Part shown: piece after piece, positions 22,395 to 34,128 of the stretch
Layout of the letters: the number at the start of each line of letters is the position of its first letter
Position numbering within the stretch: the first letter of the stretch is position 1
Assembly (NCBI GenBank): GCA_009760885.1
Contig: CM019701.1
Location: 37,028,697-37,092,696, forward strand
Direction: 5' to 3'
DNA: 64,000 nt
From: Achatina immaculata
Taxonomy: Eukaryota > Mollusca > Gastropoda > Stylommatophora > Achatinidae
The notes under the pieces: generated by a model
Seen by the model: only the letters and a program-made list of their open reading frames with translations
Told to the model about the DNA's origin: nothing
Databases searched by the model: none
Program-made: the position numbers and the translations under genes

Positions 22395-22690
22395 TTCTGA
22401 CATCTTTCGTGCAAAAAGTGTAGAATAACCTACACACATTGGAGAGCCCGGTACTCAGGTGAGGTGACTCCATACAGAAACATCTTTATGACATCTCCTA
22501 GCATGCTTATAGCCCAGCCTTCACTCGTTTCAATAGCCCAAACCACAGAGGGAAGTCTGATTTACTAGTAACAGCCAAACAATGCCACTCAGACTCTAGC
22601 TGGCGCTCGAAAACTGCTACATGCGGAAATATGGGACGCTGGGACCATATGGTTTGGATCTGAAATTCAGCTACATTTAACTTTCCCTTT
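22395..22690 (+). mobile_element. Decayed Penelope GIY-YIG fragment
   Basis: Aligns by eye with the second Penelope family: QKHLYDIS, NHRGKSDLLVT, CHSDSSWRSKTATCGNMGRW. Frameshifted, and the GIY-YIG motif itself is degraded. Confidence 0.7.
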
Positions 22691-22699
22691 CTCCGCTGT

Positions 22700-23040
22700 C
22701 GTATTCCCTCCCTACTAAGTTCTCTTCTACTTTTTCTTCACCTGCAACTTATATTCCTGAATCTTCAATACACTATATTACATATTACAAACCCTCTGCC
22801 CCAAAACAAATTGTCTATTCCACGCCCTTTTTCCGGCTTGACAACTATTGCATCCCTCTCTCTTTCTTTTTCCCCTTCCATATCCCCTCTTTAATACCAG
22901 CTAGTTAGATTGGCATCACACGTCACAAGTCTTCATTTAAACATTCACAATACTTCACCACGCGTAATCTCAGACTCAGATTCTTATAGGTCAAAGTCAA
23001 ACGTTCTTTTTTATCTGTTATCTTTCCCATTCTTATTTAT
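22700..23040. other. Penelope 3' flank-like, no gene
   Basis: CT-rich sequence following the GIY-YIG remnant, comparable in composition to 21260-21560. No coding signal. Confidence 0.4.
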
Positions 23041-23044
23041 TGTA

Positions 23045-23480
23045 ACTTGTCTCCAGCCTATACAAATGGGGTGTATCAGAAGACACAAAGTGCCCTCTCT
23101 GTAACGAAAAGCAAACATTGGAACATGTACTGTCAACATGCAGAGTATCATTAGGTCAAGGACGCTACACTTGCCGGCACAACAAAGTGCTACAGGAACT
23201 AGTAGCCATTGTAAACAGGGTAAAAGATAAAGTAAATAATAGCTAAAGAGTTGAGGTCTTCCTCTGATGATCTGAAGGAGTTGTGTTGTTGTTCCGCTCT
23301 CTACAGTAGAGAGTTTCCTGCATATTGTACATCATTCGTGTGGCTTTATATTTTGTCTCTTCTTTTCTTTTCCTTTGTCTTATATGTTTTTGTAGATGAC
23401 ACCGCCAACTTAACGGAAGGATCGGGTACTATATAGAAAGATAATAGTCAACGCCAGTCGTCAAGGCACATCATGATGAT
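23045..23480 (+). mobile_element. LINE C-terminal zinc-knuckle fragment and 3' tail
   Basis: Plus frame reads KWGVSEDTKCPLCNEKQTLE then HVLSTCRVSLGQGRYTCRHN, the C-x2-C-x7-H-x4-C knuckle found at the C-terminus of several LINE ORF2 proteins, ending at a stop near 23243. A 3' region with atgatgatggtgatatgatg follows at 23470. Confidence 0.7.
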
Positions 23481-23484
23481 GGTG

Positions 23485-24275
23485 ATATGATGATATATAT
23501 CTTTGTATGATTAAAATGTGCGCATTTTTCTCATCGCAACATATATCTGTGAGACCTGTGTGGAAAATAATTTGCATATTCCTTTACCCCAGAATTAATT
23601 TCTCGTCGGTCGATTCATCTATCATAAACAAATTGACACTCTCTTCTTCCTAACATATAACTTCGTTTATGAACACAACTAATGAATTACAAGAGAACAA
23701 TTTTCTTATCTTTGTCGTTTAATACCAACAAAAGAAAATGAATCAAAAACATGACAAAACGATAGGACAACCAAAAACAACTAACAACACTACAAAAATA
23801 TCCGTCAGAAAATACATACTCTACTTACCAGAACATTTCACTGAAACGGTAATTACCTCTAAGACATGATGATGACATTGATTTTCAATGACATTACGTA
23901 AGTATACATTGTCCAAAAGAAAAAAAAATGAATACATCCTCAACCATTTTAGCGCACTCTGCCAGAAGAGTCCTGTTTGATAACTGTACACAAAATTTTG
24001 TCTCCTTTATTGTGTCCAGTCTCACGTCTCCCTCTCCTCGTTCTGTCCATTTCACGTCGTCTACGATGCGAAGAACAACGATTTTCGATAATTTCCTAAC
24101 ATCATTGATTCACACTAGGATGCACCCAAGCACTGATGCTCGTACTACATCTTCTCCATCATTCTCTACGATTTTCTACACACATCTTCGTTGCACTTTT
24201 CAATGCTTCTCCCCCAATTTACTTCTTTCGATGGCTCGAGCTTGGACCTTATTCTCTGATTTGCTTCTGTTCTAC
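23485..24275. other. No gene recognised
   Basis: Mixed AT-rich sequence. The 117-codon plus frame at 23928-24281 is Ser/Thr-rich and resembles nothing I know; probably chance. Confidence 0.4.
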
Positions 24276-24279
24276 ACCT

Positions 24280-24660
24280 AGACACTTAACAAAACATCTG
24301 AGAAACACATAAGTGCCTTTGAATGTAAATGCTATAGAAGAGTTCTTCAAATATCATGGACACAAAAAAGAACAAGTACGTCCATACTACAATAATTTAA
24401 TACCGAAGAAGGTTGGTTAGTAAAAAAGATTAAACAGAGAAGATTTAAGTATTTCTGACATATTAAATGTCATGAAAGTTTGGAGAAGACAGACTTGGAA
24501 CGGTATATAATGGGAAAAAGAAAGAGTGGAAGACCAAGGCAAAGACATTGTTGATAATTTGTATTTTGCGAATGGATGCATCAGTAACTGAGCATCTTGC
24601 TTACATCAGCTGTTAGGGAGGTAAAGTTCCATAAGGGACTTGCAAATGAATGAACGACTG
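24280..24660 (+). mobile_element. LINE family 2, 3'-end copy
   Basis: Starts within TLNKTSEKHISAFECKCYRR and ends at the family tail gggacttgcaaatgaatgaa. Stops and shifts throughout. Confidence 0.8.
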
Positions 24661-24888
24661 ATTAAGGTGTAAACCAAAATGTTACAACTGTGTGCTCATT
24701 TAATTACTAGCTTTTCCTACTTTTCTTTCAGATAGTCTAATATTCTGTTATCACAACTTCAGTGCAATAGCTTTGTGCATATTTATATATTTGTTTATAT
24801 ATACTTATACCCAATAACTATTCATGTGTCTTGTGTGTACCACATGTAATACCCATCATCACAAGTCCAGTGTCCTGAGAAAGAACAT

Positions 24889-26225
24889 AATGTTTTTGTT
24901 TCTTGTTTTGGTTTTTGTTTTTGTTGCCTGAGCTGATTTTTGTTTTTATTTCCTGTGCTGATTTTTGTTTTTATTTCCTGTGCTGATTTTTGTTTTTGTT
25001 TCCTGTGTTGATTTTTGTTTTTATTTCTTGTGCTGATTTTTGTTTTTATTTCCTGTGTTGATTTTTGTTTTTGTTTCCTGTGCTGATTTTTGTTTTTATT
25101 TCCTTTGCTGATTTTTGTTTTTATTTCCTGTGTTGATTTTTGTTTTTGTTTCCTGTGTTGATTTTTGTTTTTATTTCCTGTGTTGATTTTTGTTTTTGTT
25201 TCCTGTGTTGATTTTTGTTTTTATTTCTTGTGCTGATTTTTGTTTTTATTTCCTGTGTTGATTTTTTTTTTGTTTCCTGTGCTGATTTTTGTTTTTGTTT
25301 CCTGTGCTGATTTTTGTTTTTGTTTCCTGTGCTAATTTTTGTTTTTGTTTCCTGTGTTGATTTTTGTTTTTGTTTCCTGTGCTGATTTTTGTTTTTGTTT
25401 CTTATGTTTATTTTTCTTTTTGTTTCCTGTGCTGATTTTTGTTTTTGTTTTTGTTTCCTGTGTTGATTTTTTTTTTTTTTCTTGTTTTGATTTTTGTTTT
25501 TGTTTATTGTTTTGACTTTTGTTTTAGTTTCTTATGTTGATTTTTGTTTTTGTTTCCTGTGGTGATTTTTGTTTTTGTTTCCTGAGCTGATTTTTGTTTT
25601 TGTTTCTTGCGCTGATTTGTGTTATTGTTTCTTGCGCTGATTTTTGTTTTTGTTTCTTGCGCTGATTTTTGTGTTTGATTTCCTGTGTTGATTTTTGTTT
25701 TTATTTCTTGTGCTGATTTTTGTTTTTATTTCCTGTGTTGATTTTTGTTTTTGTTTCCTGTGCTGATTTTTGTTTTTGTTTCCTGTGCTGATTTTTGTTT
25801 TTGTTTCCTGTTCTGATTTTTGTTTTTGTTTCCTGTGCTGATTTTTGTTTTTGTTTCTTATGTTTATTTTTCTTTTTGTTTCCTGTGCTGATTTTTGTTT
25901 TTGTTTTTGTTTCCTGTGTTGATTTTTATTTTTTGTTTCTTGTTTTGATTTTTGTTTTTGTTTATTGTTTTGACTTTTGTTTTAGTTTCTTATGTTGATT
26001 TTTGTTTTTGTTTCCTGTGGTGATTTTTGTTTTTGTTTCCTGAGCTGATTTTTGTTTTTGTTTCTTGCGCTGATTTTTGTTATTGTTTCTTGCGCTGATT
26101 TTTGGTTTTGTTTCTTGCGCTGATTTTTGTGTTTGATTTCCTGTGTTGATTTTTGGTTTTTTTTCCTGTGCTGATTTTTGTTTTTGTTTCCTGTGTTGAT
26201 TTTTTATTTTGTTTCTTATGCTGAA
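24889..26225. repeat. 24-bp T-rich minisatellite with higher-order structure
   Basis: About 55 units close to gctgatttttgtttttgttt + cctgt. A block at 25401-25680 (with a rare cttatgtttatttttc unit, a double gtttttgttttt and a tattgttttgact unit) reappears in the same order from 25857, so a segment of about 457 bases was duplicated. Open frames on both strands here are translated repeat, not genes. Confidence 0.95.
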
Positions 26226-26599
26226 TTCCACAAATCATTACAAACCATTTTTACATAAGACTTTAGTCTTGGTAACATGGCGGGCCTACTCGTCACTAAA
26301 ATTTGTCTTTCTCTCTTCTCTCTATGTAAACTTGAGTACCAAATAATGCTCACATCATCACTGAATGCCAGAATTTTAATCTTACATGAATGTAAATGGG
26401 AGCAACTTATCAGCTGTGAGAGACTATTCAACATTTTTATCAATACTGAGTTCCAGCCCCACCCCACCTTTCAAATGATAGAAGGAATCCTTCATGCAAC
26501 TTCTGGAGCCTGTATTAACTGTATTCTCTTGAATAATACAAGGGAGACACAACTTTCCATCCTGCAAACCATAAATAAATAACAAGAAGACAATCAAAA

Positions 26600-26945
26600 T
26601 TTATTGGATGTTGGGAGATGAATTCAAGAACAATGCAGACATACGACAGATGAGCAAACAACAGCCTGTCTCATGGGTGATCAGAAAAAGATGATGGACA
26701 TATGTAGGCCATGTGATGAGAAGAAACAATCAGAGAATACCAAAACAAGCTATCAAGTGGAGCACAACAGGCCGAAGAAAAAGAGGTCGACCACGTGAAA
26801 CTCTAAAGAGAACATTGTTAAGAGAAGCCAGTTACTGAGCATAACATCCCATGATGAAGTTGAAAGATTCATCGAGAACAGGAAAACTTGGCAAACAACT
26901 ATGCGAGCCCTATGTGATGTATAATGGCACGAGAAGGATGTAAGA
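26600..26945 (+). mobile_element. LINE 3'-end copy, family 9
   Basis: IPKQAIKWSTTGRRKRGRPR followed by ETLKRTLLREAS, then a frameshifted tail ending cactatgcgagccct-like sequence and cacgagaaggatgtaag. The same tail occurs at 36235-36350, 39150-39275 (minus) and as the 3' part of the chimeric LINE at 52766. Confidence 0.78.
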
Positions 26946-27320
26946 TGTAGGGAGACAGAGAGGGCTTTAAAAGTCATAAAAAATAGGCAAAATAAATGAG
27001 AAGAGAGGCAGAAGTATGTCAAGAGACATGATAATCTGTAGTATGACATGATGGCATGCCACAAAATCATCATTTTTGCTAAAGAAGACATCAGATTTGA
27101 GATTTGTTGAAAAAAAGCATAACTCTCACACTTTTTGACATGGCAAGTGACAGTGTTGTAGTAGCATCCAGGCATTTCTCACTATAAAGCAGTGCACCTT
27201 TAAAGTAAGATCATTCTCTCATATACATTTTGCACATTTGAAACGAATAAACAACTTGACCTCTGAGTTTTTCATTCATTAGTGTTTACTGTTACATTTA
27301 CTGTTTATGTACAAGTAACA

Positions 27321-27470
27321 TCATCCTCTGAATAAATTAACAAAAAAGTTACCAACACGTTGAAATACATTAGGAGATGGAGGGTCCACGACACTGACTT
27401 CAGCATTCAAACAAGCAATTTGTTTCTGTGTAGCGGAATCAGTCAACCGAAGCTGTGCATGGTACTCACC
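27321..27470 (-). CDS. GM2A-like exon 4 (C-terminus)
   Basis: Acceptor ctttctag, 49 codons and TGA. Encodes GEYHAQLRLTDSATQKQIAC then LNAEVSVVDPPSP, the last strand pair with the final conserved Cys. It ends in a short extension (FQRVGNFFVNLFRG) beyond the usual end. No canonical AATAAA was found just downstream. Confidence 0.88.
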   Translation of the reverse strand, partial: GEYHAQLRLTDSATQKQIACLNAEVSVVDPPSPNVFQRVGNFFVNLFRG

Positions 27471-30400
27471 CTAGAAAGACAAAAGACAGGTGTTAAAGAA
27501 AATATGAGTGCCACAAGGAAATGACGAGAAGCATAATCAATATACTATATAAATATTTTTAATTGGCCAATAGAAGCAACAAAAATGAAGAAAATAAATG
27601 AGATAAGAAAAATTAAGGTTTATAAATGAGTGGACAACAGTTTTACATCATATGAAAACAATGTTAACAGAAAAACCTATATAACACTGGAATGCACTGG
27701 TCTTTCAAGGTAAAAGTTGGTGATTCGAATCTGGCTAAAGTCTCTTCAGTCACCCAGCTGTGAATTAGTCACCTGGTTTCTTCAGATGTTGGGGGAGGAA
27801 AGGCGGTCAGGCATGATGCTGACCACATCACTCTTTAATGTGCCGACAGGTCAAAGCAAATATGAATACACTACTACATCTCATAAGTATTGCTTAATAA
27901 AGCTACAAAAAAAATACTAAAAGACGAGCTAATGGTACATGAAAAAAAAAACAATATTGTGGATTAAAGGATATATATTATATTGGAATGATGAAGTAAT
28001 GTTAAATTAAAAATGATATTATGAATTGAAAGACATCTGTAATACTAGAATGATGAAGTAATGTTACATGAAAAAATTATGTCATGAACTGAAAGACAAT
28101 CATTCATGCTCCTGGGGAAAAGATCACAAGACAAAATACAAATGATATTCACATAGTATAATGCAATAAAATATGATTATTAAATGTGATATACAAGGAG
28201 TGATGAGATAATTGTTTTATGATTTATTACTGTACTGCCTTTTTTATAACTACATGATTCTGTTTTTGTATTAATTATTTTTGCTGATGTCTTAGTGTGC
28301 TTAATTTTTAAAGTGGTCCAGGAGAGTAACTGAGTTATGACAGCTGGTTGTGTGTGAGAAAACAAAAGTCAAAGAGAGAGTGAAATATATACAGAGGATG
28401 ATGATGAAGATGATGACGATGATAATGATGATGATTTGGAAATACAGAAGTGCATATTGCCACAATATATGAGAATCATTAAGAAGACAGTGTAACATTT
28501 AATCATGAGAATTTGTAGGAAATCTTAATGAGAAAGAAAGCTGACAAAATGTAACCAAGATAACGGTGGGATGGTGACAGAAAGAAAAAGACTTGGAGAA
28601 ACAGTGTTGGAGACTGGGTGCTGTGGAAACCATTTTTTTTTCTGGTGGCAAAAACCGCACCTTTTTTTTTTTACCCTCTGCCCATAATTAACTCAGTATC
28701 TGTCCTACAAGGCCAATGAAAAATAAAGCGCAGATTGTATTGTGCTAATGGTAATGAGTTAAGTGGCACTTGGAAGTCCATTTTTCAGGTGCAGTAACCT
28801 GGAATTTGGGACATGGTACAGTAAAAGAGTGTTATTTTTTTCCCTAGTATCTACAGTCAAGGGCATTAATAGAACCAGAATGATGCAGAACTTCCTACCT
28901 TAAAACTTGTTACAGTTAATAAAATAAATTTGTTTCTCTGCTTCAGTGTAAACAGAACTGGTACATTAACTGAATTATGGAACACAGAAAAAGCTTTATT
29001 AGATTATTATATATGAATGTGATGTATTATATTTGTATTCCTGATATGTGGAAATGTTCACATTTGAATTAATCTGAAGAGCTTTGTGTAAATCATCAGA
29101 AAATGATTGTGAGAATCTTACGCCCAGAAGTCTTAAGCCCATGATGTTATGATTGAGAGATGTTGATATCTGGGATATAGTGTATATCCCAGCAGCCACT
29201 GGGCAGGAACATGGAAGTTTATTCGCCTTCAACACTGTAGGGCACTCTTTCGTTGTTGCATTCCCAAACAGAGAGCAGATGTCTCTGTAGGTGCTGGCAT
29301 GGAACAGAAAGAAGACACTGTTAACCTATGTCAACGAAGACAAACATGTTCCTGATTTCATTTTAAAAACAAATTTTACTTTATTATCGCATACCTGAGC
29401 TAAAATAGTGGCATTTAATAATAATTTATTGTTAAGAAACCCATCGTGTCAAGTTCAGCTTATTTTAACTGGACAGCCATGCCACAGTTACTGCGAAACA
29501 ATTGTTGCATTAAAGCCAGACAATTTCATTACCATCAGTTAACATGATGCTTTGTTTTCAACGAAGAAGCCAGCCTGTGATTTTTTTTCTTTTAGCTGCG
29601 GAGGATAAGAAACTCTCTGTGTTATATATTCTCAAACTATTGAGAATATATAAGATGTATAAACTAGGAAAAAAGTAGGAACAGCTTTATTACTTAACGA
29701 CCTCACAGTTGTGATGTTTCTGTGTGAACCTTAATCACACAAAAACACACAGAACAAAGAAATAGAGAGAGAAGATAAAATATAAATTCACAGGAATGCC
29801 ATGTTTAAAAAAAAATAGAAAAAATAGAATAAAATAAAATGAATGGAGCACTTAGCTGCGACCTGTAAGAGGCTGTGTTCAGAAGTGCGCGTGGTGGAGT
29901 GTAGAGAATCTTTAAATGGAGACTTGTGATGTGTGATAGGTGGATCATAAATAAGGAGGGGGGAGCGGAGAACCACGGAAAGGGGAGAGAGTAATGGTAA
30001 TCTAGCCGGGAGAAAGTACCGAAAGTGGAATGAGTGAATTTATATTTTATCTTCTCTCTCTGTTTCTTTGTCCTGTGTGTTTTTGTATGTTTAAGGTTCA
30101 GGCAGAAACGCCACAATTTTGTGCTCGTTAAGTGATAATGCTGTCCCAACTTTTTTCCTTGTTTATACATTTCGTTTTCACAGCTTTAATGCAGTGGCTT
30201 CGTATATACTTAGTTGTATGTACTTATACATTAATTATTCGTGTGTTAATGCTTTAAAAAGAAATCAGTTCTACAGCTTGACTGACTGTGGCCACTCCTG
30301 CTGAGACCAATCAGTCATCTCCACTATTAGAAATTATTGCATTATCCACTTCGCTGCTCGTGTCTATCTCAGCTACAGTAATATTCAAACTATAGTTATA

Positions 30401-32663
30401 AAAGCCATAGATTCACTTCTACAAGTTTTGTTCAGTTATTCTCAGAAAGGCTAGAACATACCATGATCCAACATTATTCACGCAGGGAATATTGATCCAG
30501 ACTGGTCCAAACTTTTTGCTGATCGTGACATCAGCCTGTAAGATTCCAAAGACTGGTTGAGTGACATTGATAGAAGCATCGACCGTCACTGACCCTGGAA
30601 TTTGAACAGGACTGGGTTCTACATTGAAGGAGAGGACGCGTATGACATCTTCAGCGGGATTTATGCCTGTAAATAAATTTGTAAAGTTATCAACAATGTA
30701 TACATATAGACAATGTGATGTCACGCATGTCAGATGGCCTGCATTGAGCGACTTACAAAGCATTTTTAATAAATGAATTTAATTTGCTATTCAGTTGTAA
30801 ATTAATTGGTGTCATCAACTGGAGAGAGAAGACTAGGAATAGAGAGGAATGGAGGCGAACTTTATCCGCAGCAATGAGCCTTAATGGCTCGGAAAGCTGA
30901 AGAAGAAGAAGAAGAAGAAGAAGAAGAAGAATTCAGTTGCAAATTACATTTAAAAAGCAAAGGTAGGTAGGTAGATAGGGTGTTTGTTTGTTTGTTTGTT
31001 TGTTGTTTTAAATACCTAGATGTAACCCCAAGGCAGTGATGAGAGAAGAAATGAAAATATGATCTCAACCCTGAAGTAAATGTTGTACTTGTAGTACTGC
31101 ATTATACTCCATCTTTCACTCACCTGGTAGACTCAACCACTGTACACATAAAGCAACAAATGTTTACTCATTAAAAGTAACAAAGTACACTTATTCTATA
31201 AAATAATTGGATCTTATTTTGAGCTGCAGAAAAAAGGACACCTCATTCGTAAAAAAAAAAAAAACTGTAGGTGTAGGCTTTTGCGTGAAGACTGGTGGAA
31301 AAAGAAATGGAGTAACAATTTATTCAGACTAACGCCATCAAGAAAATGCACAAATCTGAACGCGTTAAACAGGTCCTACAGTACAGCGTTTCCCAGTCTT
31401 GCTCGGACTACCGCCCCCTTTCCTCCCACTCTACATCCTCAACTCTCCTTCCTTCTTCCTTTATGTACAACTCCTACAATGGTCTATTAAACAAGGATAT
31501 GCATTACACAACTAAAAACTTCAGTTTGCGAATCAGTTTATGTAACAATATGAAGGAGTACACTTATAACTCAACTCCTGGATTGTTTACCAACTTGTAA
31601 TGTGACTGTGAGTTTCATGTACGGACACAAGTCTCTCAATATCATGAGCAAAGAAGGAAGGTATTACTGCCACCGTCTTCTGCTTCGTTTTTCCCCTCAA
31701 AGCCACCCCTCCCCCCCACTGCCCCCTCCCTACTGACCCTTTTTCTTTCACCGCTCTCTGGTCCTTTCCAACGCCCGGTTGGGGGGGGGGGGGAGAAGCG
31801 GGGCTGTGGTGTTATTGCCCACTTTGGGAAACACTGCTATAGCACATTCAAGAGAAGGCACAATGGGACATGAGAAATTGTGAAAGTACAACAAAAAAAA
31901 AGTGGCCAGTTTGCTTTACATAATTCTGTTCGATTTCAAATATATAACATATGAAATAAATATGAAATATGTCGGATTGCATTAGAAATATCTTCTCTGG
32001 TTTAAAAGAAAATATCCACGTGACCAATGATAATTTACTGGCATATGCAAGAATTCCTTGCAGTCAGATAACATTCTGTTTTAAAAGAAGAATCTTTAAA
32101 TTTGTTTCGAGGAAACAATGCCAGAGCCATTAAAAATCAAAGACACTAACTCCTTCCTTCGTGATGCTAATTCAGCGGAACATTTTAGTTAACGAACCGT
32201 GAAGTGCTTTCTTGGACGTTTCAGCAAATTAATGCAGCGGTTACAAACAACAGTGTTCATGTTTCACAACTGTAACTTTACGTGGTCTAACTGGAGAAAA
32301 CTGATTACATCTAATTCTAGATTTATTTTACCGTGACTTTCTACACGTACGCCTGTCACTTTTAACTAACCGTAACACACGATCTGCGTCACGCTTTGTC
32401 AAGAGTCACAAGTTAGGTTTAACAACACTGGGCAAGGTTGATATCAGAACGCCATGACATGACTCGTTCCTCGTCAGCCATTGTGGGCGACAAGCTGCAG
32501 ATTTAGCATTTTTTTTTTTTTGTGAGGCTTCTAAGCTATTACATTCATTCTGACATTAGGTGAAGGTAAACATTTTTTCTGACCTCTCCCTCTCTCTCTC
32601 TCTCTCTCTCTCCGTGTCAGCACGCACGCGCACACACACACACACAGACACACACACAGACAC

Positions 32664-32700
<37 letters not shown>

Positions 32701-33721
32701 GTTGTGCCGGGCATTGTGTAACAGGATGTAAATGAGTTATGTGACTATTAAGTGTCGCCATTAAAGGGCTTGAAATCATGATATTAATAAGTTTCTCGGC
32801 CAGTGTGAAACCTATTCACGATTTCATGTGTGTTTTTTTTTCTTTGTTTGCTGAGAATGAGTTTTGGTCAGTTTGAGAGAAATCGAGTGAAGGATGTTTA
32901 TACTCGAGAGAGACGAGAGTCAGACGATGAGAGAGAAAGTTGGTTTTTGTGGTTTTGTGCTGGAGTTGGAATGTAGCAGATATATTTGGTCAAGTGCTAA
33001 ATAGCACAAACAGATTTATTTGTGTTGATACAGTGGTTTTTTTTTTTCATTCTTCTGGCGAAAGTGATCGTTTGACTCAGCCTGGAACTTGATATTTGTC
33101 TTGTTCTTCTTCCATGTTTGAGGTATTACAAAATCGCTTTCATCAGCTGACTTATTTTTACATCATCGTCATCGTCATAATCATCATGTGGTCCCGTTAA
33201 AGAGGATATAACTATAAATGGCGGTCTTATACTTTGAACTCCATGTGTGTATTTTGTGGACAAGGACCTGTATTGTGCTGGTCTTATGTTGAAGGTTTGT
33301 TCCTGCACGTGCATAACAACTGGAACATAGACAACAACTTCCTGAGAATACGTTGACTACATCGAATTTCAAGTGGTCTTTCTCATTCTCTCTCTCTCTC
33401 TCTCTCCCCACACTCACACACGCGCGAGCACACACATACATATTTGAACGATTAGTATGCTACATCAATTGGTTGGTTTCCCAAACGGAAATATTTTATC
33501 ATCTATCCGTTAAATAGACATCTTTGATGATCTGCAAATGGATGCAACAGCAGCAGGGCATCTTGCTTACAACCGAGAGGCCTACAGGCGTGCTGTTAGG
33601 GAGGCAAAGTTCCGCAAAGGACATGCAGATGAATGAATCCGTTAAATAATTTCCGGCAAGAAATAAACCCCGTAAAACAGAGGGAAAGGAAGGAAGACAG
33701 ACAGACACACATACACAGAGG

Positions 33722-33752
<31 letters not shown>

Positions 33753-34088
33753 TGTTGGGGGGGGGGGGAGAGAAAGCCTCCTCCCACACTTATCCGCCGG
33801 ATCACCATTCATGATTTCAGTAACCTGAGATTTGAAAATAAATAATCAAAAACTTATAAATTGGGAAATTTGAATTCACAAATTTCGCGTCCCTGCCTGT
33901 ATGAGCAGTCTTCAGCCATCTCCTCGCCTCAGAGAGAGAGAGAGAGAGAACACATTCACTTATGTATTAATTCACCTAGATTTGAGCACACGTATGCCAG
34001 TGCTCTCTCTCTCTCTCTCACTCTCTCTAGGGCAGAATGTAAGACTGGCCTGCGTGCCCAATGCTTTACCCTTTAAAAATACAGATCA

Positions 34089-34128
<40 letters not shown>

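Noticed and set aside
23928..24281. 117-codon plus frame as a host gene
   Set aside because: No homology, splice context or codon signal that I can recognise; it runs into a LINE tail.
25795..26231. Repetitive hydrophobic or Lys/Gln-rich proteins encoded in the 24-bp array
   Set aside because: 24 is a multiple of three, so any open frame is kept by the repeat; no start context or splice support.
32531..32779. 82-codon Cys/Ser-rich minus frame
   Set aside because: Encoded by CT/CA/GA microsatellites.
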